From Akkermansia muciniphila (GTDB taxonomy: Bacteria > Verrucomicrobiota > Verrucomicrobiia > Verrucomicrobiales > Akkermansiaceae), in the NCBI GenBank assembly GCA_945873305.1, contig CAMCCX010000005.1, positions 1 through 56,655 of the forward strand: a stretch of 56,655 nt of DNA. Reading direction: 5' to 3'. The position numbers and the translations under genes were made by a program. The notes under the pieces were generated by a model that was not told where the DNA came from, did not search any database, and saw only the letters and a program-made list of their open reading frames with translations. Below are positions 17,576 to 26,105 of this stretch, piece by piece (positions within the stretch are counted from its first letter, which is position 1; each line of letters starts with the position of its first letter).

Positions 17576-18037
17576 ATGCAACGGTGGATCGTGATGGGTG
17601 TGGTGGCAATGATGTTGATGCTCGGCGGCGGTGTGTTTGCCTACTCGACTTACAAACAGAACCGCCCGCATCCGATGTGGGTTCCGCTGCCGCTCAATCC
17701 CGCATTGCCCGGCGAGAAGAGGCAGGAAATCCTCAAGGAACTGACGGCGAAACTCAAAGACGAGGCGCTTTTGCTCCAAGTGAGCAAGGACCTGGAATTG
17801 CCGCGGAAGTTGCACCTACGCTCCGATGAGGAAGCCGCCCGCGAGGTCTCGAAGCGCCTTTTCGTGAGACTCGGCGACGTCGTCACGCCGATGGGCGGCA
17901 CCGCTCCGTCGCTCAACGTCGGGGTTTCCGGGAAAGCCAAGGACGCAGGGATTTCCGGAGAAATCGCCATGCGCCTGATGCAGGATGTTTGGAAAATCCT
18001 CGGCATCAAACCGCCGCCGAGGAAGGACACATTTTAG
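17576..18037 (+). CDS. Membrane-anchored protein of unknown function, 153 residues
   Basis: An N-terminal hydrophobic anchor or uncleaved signal (MQRWIVMGVVAMMLMLGGGV) is followed by a charged helical region (residues 45-100, rich in Lys and Glu) and a short segment with VGVSGKAKDAGISGEIAMRLM. It ends in KPPPRKDTF. No family recognised. The topology suggests an inner-membrane protein with a periplasmic domain. Its last 4 nt overlap the stop of the convergent nitroreductase gene. Codon use looks normal for the window. Confidence 0.6.
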   Translation: MQRWIVMGVVAMMLMLGGGVFAYSTYKQNRPHPMWVPLPLNPALPGEKRQEILKELTAKLKDEALLLQVSKDLELPRKLHLRSDEEAAREVSKRLFVRLGDVVTPMGGTAPSLNVGVSGKAKDAGISGEIAMRLMQDVWKILGIKPPPRKDTF

Positions 18038-18678
18038 AGATGGCTGATGACCCGTGAGCGGTCAAAGCGGGCCTTCGGCATCTCCGCATACTTGTCGTCC
18101 GCCGCGCGGTAGCCCAGGGCGCAGGCCACGACGGTCGCGTAGCCGCTGCCTTCGAGGCCGAGCACGTGATCGTAGCCCGTCGCGCTGATGCCTTCCATCG
18201 GGCAGGCGTCGATTCCTAGCAGCGCAGCGGACGTCATCAACTGGCCGAGGGCGATGTAAGCCTGGCGGATGTTCCAGGCGTGGCGCGCCTCATGGCTCAT
18301 CGCCTGGGCGAAGCCGCGGATCATGCCGTCGAGCGGCGCGACCGCTTCCGGGGTACTGCCTTGCACTTCGCACATCCGCTTCATCCACGCGTCGATGTCG
18401 GTGGAATCCAAGTCCGTGCGCGCCGTCAGGACGACGTAGTGCGACGCCTCGGTGACCTGCGGCTGCTTCCACGATTCCGGTGATAGATTCGCGCGGACGC
18501 CGGGGTCCTGGATGACGATGAATTTCCACGGCTGGAGACCGAAGGAAGACGGCGTGAGGACGAGCGATTCCTCGATGGCATCCCAAGTCGCGGCGGGAAT
18601 CTTGCGGGCCGCGTCGAATTTCTTGGTGGCGTAGCGCCAGCGGAGCGAGGCGAGAAGTTGGTCAGGTGAAACGGTCAT
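18034..18678 (-). CDS. Nitroreductase-family NAD(P)H-dependent oxidoreductase
   Basis: 214 residues from MTVSPDQLL, chosen because the earlier ATG at 18702 would overlap lptD. Typical FMN-binding pattern: RWRYATKKFD near the N-terminus, SSFGLQPWKFIVI, WNIRQAYIALGQLMTSAALLGIDACPMEG and GYATVVACALGYRAADD. The family (NfsB-like) uses FMN and NAD(P)H to reduce nitro groups, quinones or flavins in the cytoplasm; the natural substrate cannot be read from sequence. It starts 7 nt after the lptD stop, so it is probably transcribed with lptD, though nothing suggests a shared function. Confidence 0.88.
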   Translation of the reverse strand: MTVSPDQLLASLRWRYATKKFDAARKIPAATWDAIEESLVLTPSSFGLQPWKFIVIQDPGVRANLSPESWKQPQVTEASHYVVLTARTDLDSTDIDAWMKRMCEVQGSTPEAVAPLDGMIRGFAQAMSHEARHAWNIRQAYIALGQLMTSAALLGIDACPMEGISATGYDHVLGLEGSGYATVVACALGYRAADDKYAEMPKARFDRSRVISHL

Positions 18679-18685
18679 TGCGGCG

Positions 18686-21154
18686 CTACTCTTGCCCATC
18701 AATTCCGAAAGGCAAGGCGACGGACGAAAATCCCTTTAAAGCCAGGCTGAAAACAAAGCCGTATTCGGTTTGAATTCGGTTATCCACCACCGTCACGCCG
18801 AGCCCGGCGACCCAGCTTCCCAAGTCACGGTTGAGGGTGTATTGCTGATAGGTGAGAGTCCCGTCGTCCAGCTCGTAGAGATGATTCGTGCCAAGGCCCC
18901 AGCGGGAGTTGAGGGAGGTGTAAGATTCCAGCGTCACCTGGTTGGAATCAGTTAGCATGGGGTGCGAGTTCAGCTGCCGATAGCCAAGGGAAAACTTGAA
19001 AATCGGCGAGGGCATGAAGCGCAGGCTGGAGCTGAATTCATTGAATCCCGACCCCCCGACGACGATCGGAAACTGGGTGGTCACGTTGACGCCCATCCAC
19101 GGCACCGGCTGCCAGGTGAGATCGTTGTAGAGGTTGGAGAAATCCCGCTGCTCCTCGGGATCGTTGATGAACCCGTCGATGTAAGTGTCCAAAAACAGCC
19201 ACTCGAAGGCCTGGTTGTCGCGCTTGGTTAGGAGCCGGTTGCGCGCGCCCATGCGGACCACATTCCAGCTCTGCATGTCGTCAATCGCCGAGAATCGCAC
19301 TGGATCCAGAGGCCGCGGGCGGGTGGTCGGGGTGAGCCGGTCCACGTTGGGGTTGTTGAGGTCGAAATCATCCGTGGAAACGAGCGACCATGCGGCATAC
19401 GGCTGGAGGACGTGCTTGAGGCCGTTCAGCCCGAGCCGGCTGTTCTGATAGTCTCCCAGCTCCTTGGAGAATTTCACCGAGGTTTCCGCGCCCAGGTGGA
19501 AGGTCGTCCGGTCCAAGTCGTCGAGCTCCCAGTTCGCCGCGGCGTAACGCGTGTAACCCAGGCCGGCCTGGGGAGTGACGTTCAGGAAATTCCCGAAAGT
19601 CATCGGCATCGAGAGTTCCTGATAGGTGTTGAAGCGGGCGTAGCTCGAGTCGATCAACTGGGCGCGGATGTCGTCCCGTCCCGGATCGCCGACTGGCAGG
19701 GCGAGGAGTTTTTCCGCGAGCTGCCGCTCGTAGCCGCTGAGCTGGCTGAGCAGCGCCTGGGCCGCGGGATCGCCGGCGGTCAGTTCCATCAACGGATTGA
19801 CGATGGTGCCGCTGGTCACGTCAGCCGCCTTCTCGCCGACGTAGCCGAGCGAGGTCTTGCCCTCGTGCAGCAGCGGCAGCCCGAAACGCGGCGCCCGCAC
19901 CTGGTCGAAGGAAATCTCCGGCAGACGGCTGTCCGCCCGATAGAAATCATTGAGCTGATAGCGCGTGAACAGCGAGAGCAACGAGTTTTCGTCCCGCCGG
20001 TAAAGTCCGAGCGTGTTGTCCGGCGCGTAGTCGGTCCGGTATTGATAGAGGTCGAAGTCCTCGAGGTAATATTGGTCGCTCAGGAGCGAAATGTTGGAGT
20101 CGATCCGCCAATCCGCGTCATCGGGCAGATCCAGTTCGTGGCGATACTTCAACTCGACGCTGTAGCGGTCGCTGCTCACCTCGCCGCGCGGCAGTCCGGT
20201 GGTGCTGGTTTCAGGCGCCACGTCGTTGAGATAGTAGAAACTCAGCCCGCTGATTTCCTCTTGGTCCGGCACCCGGATGTCGACCAGATCGACACCCGCC
20301 GCCACACCGCGTTTGCCGCGGAGGTCGAGATGCCAGCGGGAAAGCAGCCAGGCGTCCTCGTTTTCCCCGGTTTTCTCATTGTACTTTCCGCCCAGCATCA
20401 TGCCGTAAGTGTTGAGCAGGAAAGGTCCCCAGCTGGAGCGCGAGCCCGGGACGAAATGGTAGCCGAGCTCGGCGTTGAGCGGCTGGCTCAGATAGGGCAG
20501 CCAGAAGACCGGCAGGTCGCCCGCGTACAGCCGCAGGTTTTTGAGAACGATTTTGTCCTCCGGATAGATCGTGATTTTCTTGGCGCGCACCCAGAAACCC
20601 GGGTCCTCCGCGTCGTCCGTGGTGATCCCCGCATCCTCGCCCACGTACACCTTCTTGCCGTCCCGGTCCTCGGCGGTGAATTTCCCCGCTTCCAACAGAA
20701 TCGGGTCCAGCCCGGCCCGCAGCCCGCTGGTGTCCATGAATTTCTTCTCGTAATAATACACCGCCCGGTCGCCCCGCTGGAGGATGCTTCCTTGATAGAT
20801 CTTGACGTTGCCTAGCAGCGTCGCGGACTTGGCCTTGAGGTCCACCACCGCGCTGTCCGCGAAGGCCTCCATCCCGTTATCGCCGGTGATCTTGATTCCC
20901 GGGCCTTTGTAAACCAATCCGGCGTCCTTGGATCCCTCGATGGGCCCGCCGCCGTAGTTGCTGATTTGCAGGTTCTCCGGCATCACGAACGCATCCGCTC
21001 CCGGCGCGCCAAACGGGATTTCCGGCTCGGGCACCGGCGTGATCAAGTCCACCGCCGGAGCGCTGAAAGCCCCCTCCGGAAGGACTTGCTGCTCTTGAGC
21101 GCAAAGCGGCACCAACAACAGCGGGGAAATGAGCCATGCGCCAAGTTTCAGCAT
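18686..21154 (-). CDS. lptD: LPS-assembly outer membrane protein LptD
   Basis: 822 residues. The signal peptide is MLKLGAWLISPLLLVPLCAQ. An OstA/LptA-like N-terminal jellyroll lies at about 70-230 (GIKITGDNGMEAFADSAVVD, ATLLGNVKIYQGSI, ITIYPEDKIVLKNLRLYAGD). The hallmark PVFWLPYLSQPLN precedes the C-terminal beta-barrel, which has many aromatic-ended strands. With LptE it inserts LPS into the outer surface. The other lpt genes are about 17 kb away at 0.2-2.3 kb. No lptE is seen here. The conserved cysteines of enterobacterial LptD are absent from the parts read, so disulphide control may differ. Confidence 0.9.
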   Translation of the reverse strand: MLKLGAWLISPLLLVPLCAQEQQVLPEGAFSAPAVDLITPVPEPEIPFGAPGADAFVMPENLQISNYGGGPIEGSKDAGLVYKGPGIKITGDNGMEAFADSAVVDLKAKSATLLGNVKIYQGSILQRGDRAVYYYEKKFMDTSGLRAGLDPILLEAGKFTAEDRDGKKVYVGEDAGITTDDAEDPGFWVRAKKITIYPEDKIVLKNLRLYAGDLPVFWLPYLSQPLNAELGYHFVPGSRSSWGPFLLNTYGMMLGGKYNEKTGENEDAWLLSRWHLDLRGKRGVAAGVDLVDIRVPDQEEISGLSFYYLNDVAPETSTTGLPRGEVSSDRYSVELKYRHELDLPDDADWRIDSNISLLSDQYYLEDFDLYQYRTDYAPDNTLGLYRRDENSLLSLFTRYQLNDFYRADSRLPEISFDQVRAPRFGLPLLHEGKTSLGYVGEKAADVTSGTIVNPLMELTAGDPAAQALLSQLSGYERQLAEKLLALPVGDPGRDDIRAQLIDSSYARFNTYQELSMPMTFGNFLNVTPQAGLGYTRYAAANWELDDLDRTTFHLGAETSVKFSKELGDYQNSRLGLNGLKHVLQPYAAWSLVSTDDFDLNNPNVDRLTPTTRPRPLDPVRFSAIDDMQSWNVVRMGARNRLLTKRDNQAFEWLFLDTYIDGFINDPEEQRDFSNLYNDLTWQPVPWMGVNVTTQFPIVVGGSGFNEFSSSLRFMPSPIFKFSLGYRQLNSHPMLTDSNQVTLESYTSLNSRWGLGTNHLYELDDGTLTYQQYTLNRDLGSWVAGLGVTVVDNRIQTEYGFVFSLALKGFSSVALPFGIDGQE

Positions 21155-21261
21155 CGGCGTGATAAGAGAACTCCCGGCCCGTGAAGTAAAGGGCGAAAGC
21201 CCGCCCGCGCGATGCCATAAAATCCCCTTTCGCCACTTGGATTTCGCGGCAATATTCGGCC

Positions 21262-22155
21262 ATGCAAGCCATCCAACGTGCCGCCATCATCGGAGTAACC
21301 GGATTCGTCGGCCACGGCCTGCCCGCCCTGCTCGCGGAAAAAGGCGTCGCCACCACCGGCGTCAGCCGCTCGGGGAAGGGCGCGGTTCCCGGCATCGACC
21401 GCTGGCAAACTCCGGAAGCCCTCGATTTTTCCGGCCACCAAGCCGTCATCAACCTGGCCGGCGAACCCATCGACCGGCGATGGAACGAGAAAAACCGCCG
21501 CCTGTTCCGCGAGAGCCGCGTCGGCCTGACCAGCCGCATCGTCGCCGCCATCGCCAAGCTCCCCGCCGACGAGCGCCCCCAAGTCCTCATCAATGCCTCC
21601 GCCGTCGGCATCTACGGCGACCGCGGCGATGAAATCCTCACCGAAACCTCCCGCCGCGGCACCGGCTATCTCGCGGATCTTTGCCACGACTGGGAGCACG
21701 CCGCGCAGGACGCCGAGTCGCTCGGCGTGCGCGTCATCCGCCTGCGCACCGGCATCGTCCTCGGGCAAAACGGCGCGGCCTTTGAGAAACTCCTCTCCGT
21801 TTTCAAACTCGGCATCGGCGGCCGGCTCGGCTCCGGCGAGCAATGGATGCCCTGGATCCACCTTGCCGACCACCGCGCCGCCATCGTCCACGCCCTCCTC
21901 TCGGAAACCCTCGCCGGCCCGCTCAACCTCACCGCGCCCCACCCCGAGCGAAACGGCGATTTCACCCGCAAGCTCGCCGCCGCCTTGCACCGCCCCGCCA
22001 TTCTCCCGTCGCCCGCCTTCGCCCTCAGACTCGTGCTCGGCGAGTTCGCCAGCGTCCTGCTCGCCAGCCAGCGCGCCCTGCCCGCCGCCCTCGAAAGCGA
22101 CGGTTTCCAATTCCGCTTTCCCACTCTGGAACTGGCGCTGGCCGATCTCATCTGA
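21262..22155 (+). CDS. TIGR01777 family NAD-dependent epimerase-like protein
   Basis: 297 residues. The N-terminal Rossmann motif is GVTGFVG (residues 11-17). VINLAGEPIDRRWNEKNRRL, LINASAVGIYGDRGDE, GYLADLCHDWE and VRLRTGIVLG-like segments define the TIGR01777 (YfcH-like) branch of extended SDRs. The C-terminal DUF1731-like part ends PAALESDGFQFRFPTLELAL. The substrate of this family is not established; some homologues are linked to cell division in cyanobacteria. It is divergent from lptD across about 107 nt and convergent with the YceI remnant. Confidence 0.9.
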   Translation: MQAIQRAAIIGVTGFVGHGLPALLAEKGVATTGVSRSGKGAVPGIDRWQTPEALDFSGHQAVINLAGEPIDRRWNEKNRRLFRESRVGLTSRIVAAIAKLPADERPQVLINASAVGIYGDRGDEILTETSRRGTGYLADLCHDWEHAAQDAESLGVRVIRLRTGIVLGQNGAAFEKLLSVFKLGIGGRLGSGEQWMPWIHLADHRAAIVHALLSETLAGPLNLTAPHPERNGDFTRKLAAALHRPAILPSPAFALRLVLGEFASVLLASQRALPAALESDGFQFRFPTLELALADLI

Positions 22156-22164
22156 CTGCCGAAA

Positions 22165-22395
22165 TCACCCCTGCTTCACCGTGTGGAGCTTGAGATGAAG
22201 CTGGATCAAATCATTGACCGCGTGCTTGCCCGGGAAGGCGAAAAACTTCCCCGAGCCGCAGCGACTGCCGAAAAGCGTCCGATCCAGCGAAAGGTGCGCT
22301 TGCGCCGTGATGTGTTCCGCATCCGCCGCCGCGATCACGGCGGTGAACGACAGCTCCCGCGTCACCCCGCGCTGCGTCAGGCGGAGGGGTTGCGC
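22165..22395 (-). pseudogene. C-terminal remnant of a YceI-like lipid-binding protein
   Basis: About 76 codons that match only the end of the YceI lipocalin-like fold: LTQRGVTRELSFTAVI, LSLDRTLFGS, GSGKFFAFPGKHAVNDLIQL. An in-frame TGA lies just upstream at 22396-22398 and no signal peptide or first half of the domain (normally about 110 further residues) is present. The only usable start would be a GTG at 22365, inside the domain. It is read as a truncated, inactive copy. It follows the M14 peptidase gene on the same strand. Confidence 0.65.
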
Positions 22396-22495
22396 TCACC
22401 CGCGTTTGCAGGCCGGTGAGACGTTATTGCGGCGCGGTGCGGGGGGCTTGCAGAGCCGTGCGCGGGAGTTGCAGGGCGGGGATGCGGGAAGCGGA

Positions 22496-23272
22496 TCAGC
22501 CGGTGGGAAAGCTCTGAGATGCCGGAGCAGTCCGCAGCCGGGACGCCGCGCAGGCGGCTCTCACGGCGGCCATGTGGGCGGCCACGCGCTGGGCGAGGGC
22601 GGCGTGGCTGGGGGTCTCGAAGGTGAAGGAGATGGGGCAGCCCATTTTCGCCAGATAGATCGCTTCCGGCCAGCCTTCCGGCAGGTCGGGCTCGGCGGCG
22701 TGATAGATCCAGCCGGCCGCGCGCGGGAGGTGGCCGTCGATTTCCGGTCCGGTTTCCGGCGGGAACCACGGGCTAACGGCTTCCAGGATCAGCCGCGCGC
22801 GCTCGGGGTCGTCGTCTCCCAGATTGATCTCATAAAAGTAGAAGCCCGTGCTTTCCCAATCCTCGTGCAGGGAAATGAACAGGTCCGGTGCGGGCCGCGC
22901 GTCGAGCCAGAGCGCGTGGGCGACGACTTCCAAGGTGGCGCGCTGCCAGTAGTCGCGGTTGAGGTCCACGCCGCCGGCGTTCTCGCGGGTGACGGCGGCG
23001 AGGCCGGAGGGATTGAGCGCGGGGCAGAGCGACCAATGGACCGCCGGGGTGAAAAACCCCTCGCGCATCAGTTCCAACAGCGCGAGCGGACCGGCCGGTT
23101 CGTCGCCGTGAATCCCGGCGGATAGATAGACGCGCGGCCCGCCGCCGGGGCGCTCCCACGCCACTAACGGCCCGCTCTCCAGATCCGCCAGCAGCGTCGG
23201 CGTGAAGCCCGCCGCTGCCGCCGCCTCGCGGAACGCGGCCTGATAGTGCGCCCAATCGAACCTCTCGCTCAT
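22496..23272 (-). CDS. M14-family zinc carboxypeptidase / succinylglutamate desuccinylase-like
   Basis: 258 residues. Zinc-site motifs are visible in order: GIHGDEPAG (HxxE), ENAGGVDLNRDYW, then LHEDWESTGFYFYE (zinc His) and FTFETPS (catalytic Glu). This is the pattern of M14 peptidases of the small succinylglutamate desuccinylase/aspartoacylase-like group. There is no signal peptide, so it may act on peptidoglycan peptides or acyl-amino acids inside the cell (inference). It ends the leftward run rseP, TPR protein, pseudokinase-FGE protein, M14. Ser/Ala-rich C-terminal residues look dispensable. Confidence 0.85.
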   Translation of the reverse strand: MSERFDWAHYQAAFREAAAAAGFTPTLLADLESGPLVAWERPGGGPRVYLSAGIHGDEPAGPLALLELMREGFFTPAVHWSLCPALNPSGLAAVTRENAGGVDLNRDYWQRATLEVVAHALWLDARPAPDLFISLHEDWESTGFYFYEINLGDDDPERARLILEAVSPWFPPETGPEIDGHLPRAAGWIYHAAEPDLPEGWPEAIYLAKMGCPISFTFETPSHAALAQRVAAHMAAVRAACAASRLRTAPASQSFPTG

Positions 23273-23297
23273 CGCCGGAAAGATGCTGGCAGGAATC

Positions 23298-23375
23298 TCA
23301 TTTGAAAAGCCCGGTGAAGAACGACTGCATCGCCGCCTGGACGCCGGCGAGGAGGAGGGGTTTTGGAAATTTCAT
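23298..23375 (-). CDS. Possible 25-residue hydrophobic peptide
   Basis: ATG to TGA frame between the pseudokinase-FGE gene and the M14 gene, both on this strand. The start MKFPKPLLLAGVQAAMQ and the end SFFTGLFK give a short amphipathic or membrane-seeking helix with basic ends. No family is known and there is no clear ribosome site. It may be chance. It is listed because it fills an otherwise empty spacer in the operon and has a sensible composition. Confidence 0.3.
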   Translation of the reverse strand: MKFPKPLLLAGVQAAMQSFFTGLFK

Positions 23376-23425
23376 GGCTGACGAACAAAGCCTTGGAATC
23401 CGGTGCGGTCAAACCGGGAAATGAC

Positions 23426-24919
23426 TCACTCCGGGTCGAAGACGACGCGGAATCCGAGGTCGGGCCGGCGCAGCGACCGGTCCGCGGTCCACTCGCGGGA
23501 GAGCGCGTTGCTGCCGGGTTTCAGATAGGAACCGCCGATGACGACCCAGAGTTTTTCGCCGAGCGGGTTGGCTGGGTTGATCGCGGGCTTGGCGGTCCAT
23601 TCGCTCACCGAGCCGGCCATGCCGAGAAGTCCGGCGGGGGTGCGGTCGGAAGTCTGCGCGGTGACGGGCGCCCACCCGCCGGGCGGGACCGCGGCGGGCG
23701 TTTTCACCTCCAGATGGAGCGCGGCGAACCATTCTTCCTGCGTCGGCAGGCGGGCTTTTTTCCACTCGGCATACGCGGCGGCGTCCCACCAATCCACTCC
23801 GGTGACCGGGCAATCGAGCGTGACCGGTTGGTTCCGCCAGACTCCGTTAGCCTTGGCGGCGGCGAGCTGGGCGGGCCAGTCGGCCGGCTCGTGGGAGGTT
23901 TTTCCGGCCGCTTGGCCGGCGGGATCGAAGGTGCGCTCGCGGCCGTCCTTGGCCAGGATGGCGAGGATTTCGAGAAACCCGGCGTATTCGCCGATGGTGA
24001 TTTCGTGAGCGGAAATGCGGAAGCCGCGGTGGCTCTCCGCGCTGCCATCCGGCGTGGGATAATCGCCTGCGACGACGTTGACGGCATCCGGCAAACTGAC
24101 GCGGGGCGGCGCTGACGGGGCCGGCGGCCTCATCCGGCTGGCAAGAACGACGATGCCGAGGCCCACCACGGCGGTGGCCACGGCGATCAGCACCACGGGC
24201 TGCTTTTTTCTGGCAGAAATACCGGCGCGGGTGGCTGTCAGTGACGAGGTGGCATCAGCGAGCTGGTGCTCGATCTGCATGCAGAAATCGCGAACTTGAT
24301 CCCAAGCGAGCGGGGCATCGATGCCCTCGCCGCGCATCCAGGCGCAGACGGTGAGCATGCGGGTGGCGCCGGGTTGTTCGGCGGCGATGAGCGGGACGAG
24401 GGCGCTTCCGAGATGGACGATGTCACGCACCGATTGCTCCGGCGCGCGCGGTCCGGCGATGGCGAGGTTTTCCAGACGGACGACGCCGTGCTCGTCCTGC
24501 CGCACCGCTTCGAGGCCTAACGGAGAGGTCGCCTGCCCCAGCGTCTCATGCTGGAGGTGGGCCTCCGAAACACGGCGTAACAGATAGGCGAGGCGGGCGG
24601 GGGCCAAGCGCTGCTTGGTCGCTTCCCGCATGGCGAGGGTGACGCCGGGCAGGAGTTCGTGGGCGTAATAACAGGGCCCGGGTCCGGCGACGGCTTCGTA
24701 AACGGAGCCTATCAGCGGGTGGTCCACCGCGGCCTTGGCGCGGATGTTTGCCAGGAACGCTTCCTTTTGGCCGGACTGGTCGGCCCGCAGCTCATCGACC
24801 AGGACGAGGCGGGAAACCGAAGTCTGTTCGGCGAGCCAAGTCGTGGAGACGGTGTTTTCCGCGACGAGTTCCTTGAGTCGGTATTCACCTAGCAGGCGTT
24901 CTTCGGGAGCGGGGTTCAT
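23426..24919 (-). CDS. Pseudokinase-transmembrane-FGE/sulfatase-modifying-factor-like fusion
   Basis: 497 residues. The N-terminal 250 are a protein-kinase-like fold starting LLGEYRLKELVAENTVSTTWLAEQ, with PGPCYYAHELLPGVTL as the hinge region. No catalytic HRD or DFG motif is seen; the region LEAVRQDEHGVVRLENLAI replaces them, so it is probably a pseudokinase. A helix at about 250-268 (VVLIAVATAVVGLGIVVLA) crosses the membrane. The C-terminal half is an FGE/SUMF1-type domain: FRISAHEITIGEYAGFLE, PVTGVDWWDAAAYAEWKKARLPTQEEWFAA, and GSYLKPGSNALSREWTADRS. The paired active-site cysteines of true FGE are not visible. It starts 18 nt after the TPR gene, so it is likely co-transcribed. Confidence 0.82.
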   Translation of the reverse strand: MNPAPEERLLGEYRLKELVAENTVSTTWLAEQTSVSRLVLVDELRADQSGQKEAFLANIRAKAAVDHPLIGSVYEAVAGPGPCYYAHELLPGVTLAMREATKQRLAPARLAYLLRRVSEAHLQHETLGQATSPLGLEAVRQDEHGVVRLENLAIAGPRAPEQSVRDIVHLGSALVPLIAAEQPGATRMLTVCAWMRGEGIDAPLAWDQVRDFCMQIEHQLADATSSLTATRAGISARKKQPVVLIAVATAVVGLGIVVLASRMRPPAPSAPPRVSLPDAVNVVAGDYPTPDGSAESHRGFRISAHEITIGEYAGFLEILAILAKDGRERTFDPAGQAAGKTSHEPADWPAQLAAAKANGVWRNQPVTLDCPVTGVDWWDAAAYAEWKKARLPTQEEWFAALHLEVKTPAAVPPGGWAPVTAQTSDRTPAGLLGMAGSVSEWTAKPAINPANPLGEKLWVVIGGSYLKPGSNALSREWTADRSLRRPDLGFRVVFDPE

Positions 24920-24937
24920 CAGGGGTTTTTGGAGAAA

Positions 24938-26035
24938 TCACTTGATCGGGAGAGGCGGCAGCAGCGGCAGGTTCGGGTCGAAGCCCGGTGGCAGCGAGTC
25001 CTGGAATTCCGGCAGCAGCGGATCTCCGGAAGCCGCGGCGGGCGAGCGCGGGAGCTTGGCCGCGAGGTCGCGCGGCCAGGCCTGGACGTCGAGAATCTCT
25101 CCTTTATAAAGCAGCGAGACGACTTGGCCGTAGTAGCTGCGGCCGCCGAACAGATGCTCGGTCTGGCCGTCCTGCGGCGGAATCGCGTAGGTCATCCGCA
25201 GGCTTTCCTCGTCGCCGACCCAGTCGAAGGGCAGGGTGACCCATTGCTCGGTCACCCAGGATTTGTCCTCGAGCTGGACGATCTCGCCTTTGGAGGTACG
25301 GTTGAAAAAGGTGACGGAAACCGCGATTTCCGCGACGTCGATTTCCTGGCCGGGAGCCTTCTGAACGGGGATCGTTAGAACCACCCGTTCACCGGCTTCG
25401 TTTTTCGTGTCTTTGAAAATCCGGACCCGGTTCAGCGAGAGTTTGCCGAGCATCGCGTCCGGCTGCTCGAAGCCGTCGCGGAGTTTGCCGGCGGCGAGCG
25501 CGTAGAGCGAACCGGCTCCCGAGACGCCCATTTGGAAGACTTTCTCGAAGTGCGAGGCGGCGGTGTCGAACACGCCCATCTGCTCGTGGACGAGGCCGAG
25601 TTCGTAATGCACGCTCGGGTCGTCCGGGGATTGGGAAAGCGCTTCTTCGAGTTTCACGATGGCGAGCCCCATGTCGCCGGCGACCCGCGCCTGGCGGGCT
25701 TCACGCACCATCCGCTCCGACCGCGGATCGCCGACTTGTGGCACGGTGACGGGCGTCGGCGGTGGCAGCGAGGCGACCGGCGGCTCTAACGGCGGATGGG
25801 AGACGACGGGCGACGACCGGCTTTGCTCGGCCACCGCGGCGGGAACCCGCACGGCGACGAGCTTGGGCACTTCCTTGATCACGGTGCGGACTTCGCGGGA
25901 TTCCTCGAATTTTGTCGCCAGCGCGAGGCCCGCCACTAACAATTGCGAGAACGCCATCAGCGCCAGCGCCCAGCAGCAAATCGCGAAAACCGGCGGGCGT
26001 CCCGCAAGCGGCGAGTTGGGCTTCTCGGATACCAT
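24938..26035 (-). CDS. Membrane-anchored TPR protein
   Basis: 365 residues from MVSEKPNSPLAG; an ATG at 26089 is also in frame but adds an unlike leader. One transmembrane helix at about 15-37 (VFAICCWALALMAFSQLLVAG). After a Pro-rich linker, residues about 125-200 carry TPR helices (GDMGLAIVKLEEALSQSPDD, VHYELGLVHEQMGVFDTAAS). The C-terminal 180 residues form an uncharacterised beta-rich domain with QAWPRDLAAKL near the end. It sits between rseP and the pseudokinase-FGE gene in one leftward run and may act as its scaffold (inference from position). Confidence 0.72.
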   Translation of the reverse strand: MVSEKPNSPLAGRPPVFAICCWALALMAFSQLLVAGLALATKFEESREVRTVIKEVPKLVAVRVPAAVAEQSRSSPVVSHPPLEPPVASLPPPTPVTVPQVGDPRSERMVREARQARVAGDMGLAIVKLEEALSQSPDDPSVHYELGLVHEQMGVFDTAASHFEKVFQMGVSGAGSLYALAAGKLRDGFEQPDAMLGKLSLNRVRIFKDTKNEAGERVVLTIPVQKAPGQEIDVAEIAVSVTFFNRTSKGEIVQLEDKSWVTEQWVTLPFDWVGDEESLRMTYAIPPQDGQTEHLFGGRSYYGQVVSLLYKGEILDVQAWPRDLAAKLPRSPAAASGDPLLPEFQDSLPPGFDPNLPLLPPLPIK

Positions 26036-26105
26036 GCGCGGGAAGATGCTGTGCACGCATGCCCTTGTCAATCCGCCGGGCGGAAGCAACGGGCGTCGAG
26101 CCGGC

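Noticed and set aside
19412-20815. Long rightward open frame of 467 codons
   Set aside because: It lies fully antisense to lptD, is rich in Val/Glu/Arg as expected for a GC-rich shadow frame and has no recognisable domain.
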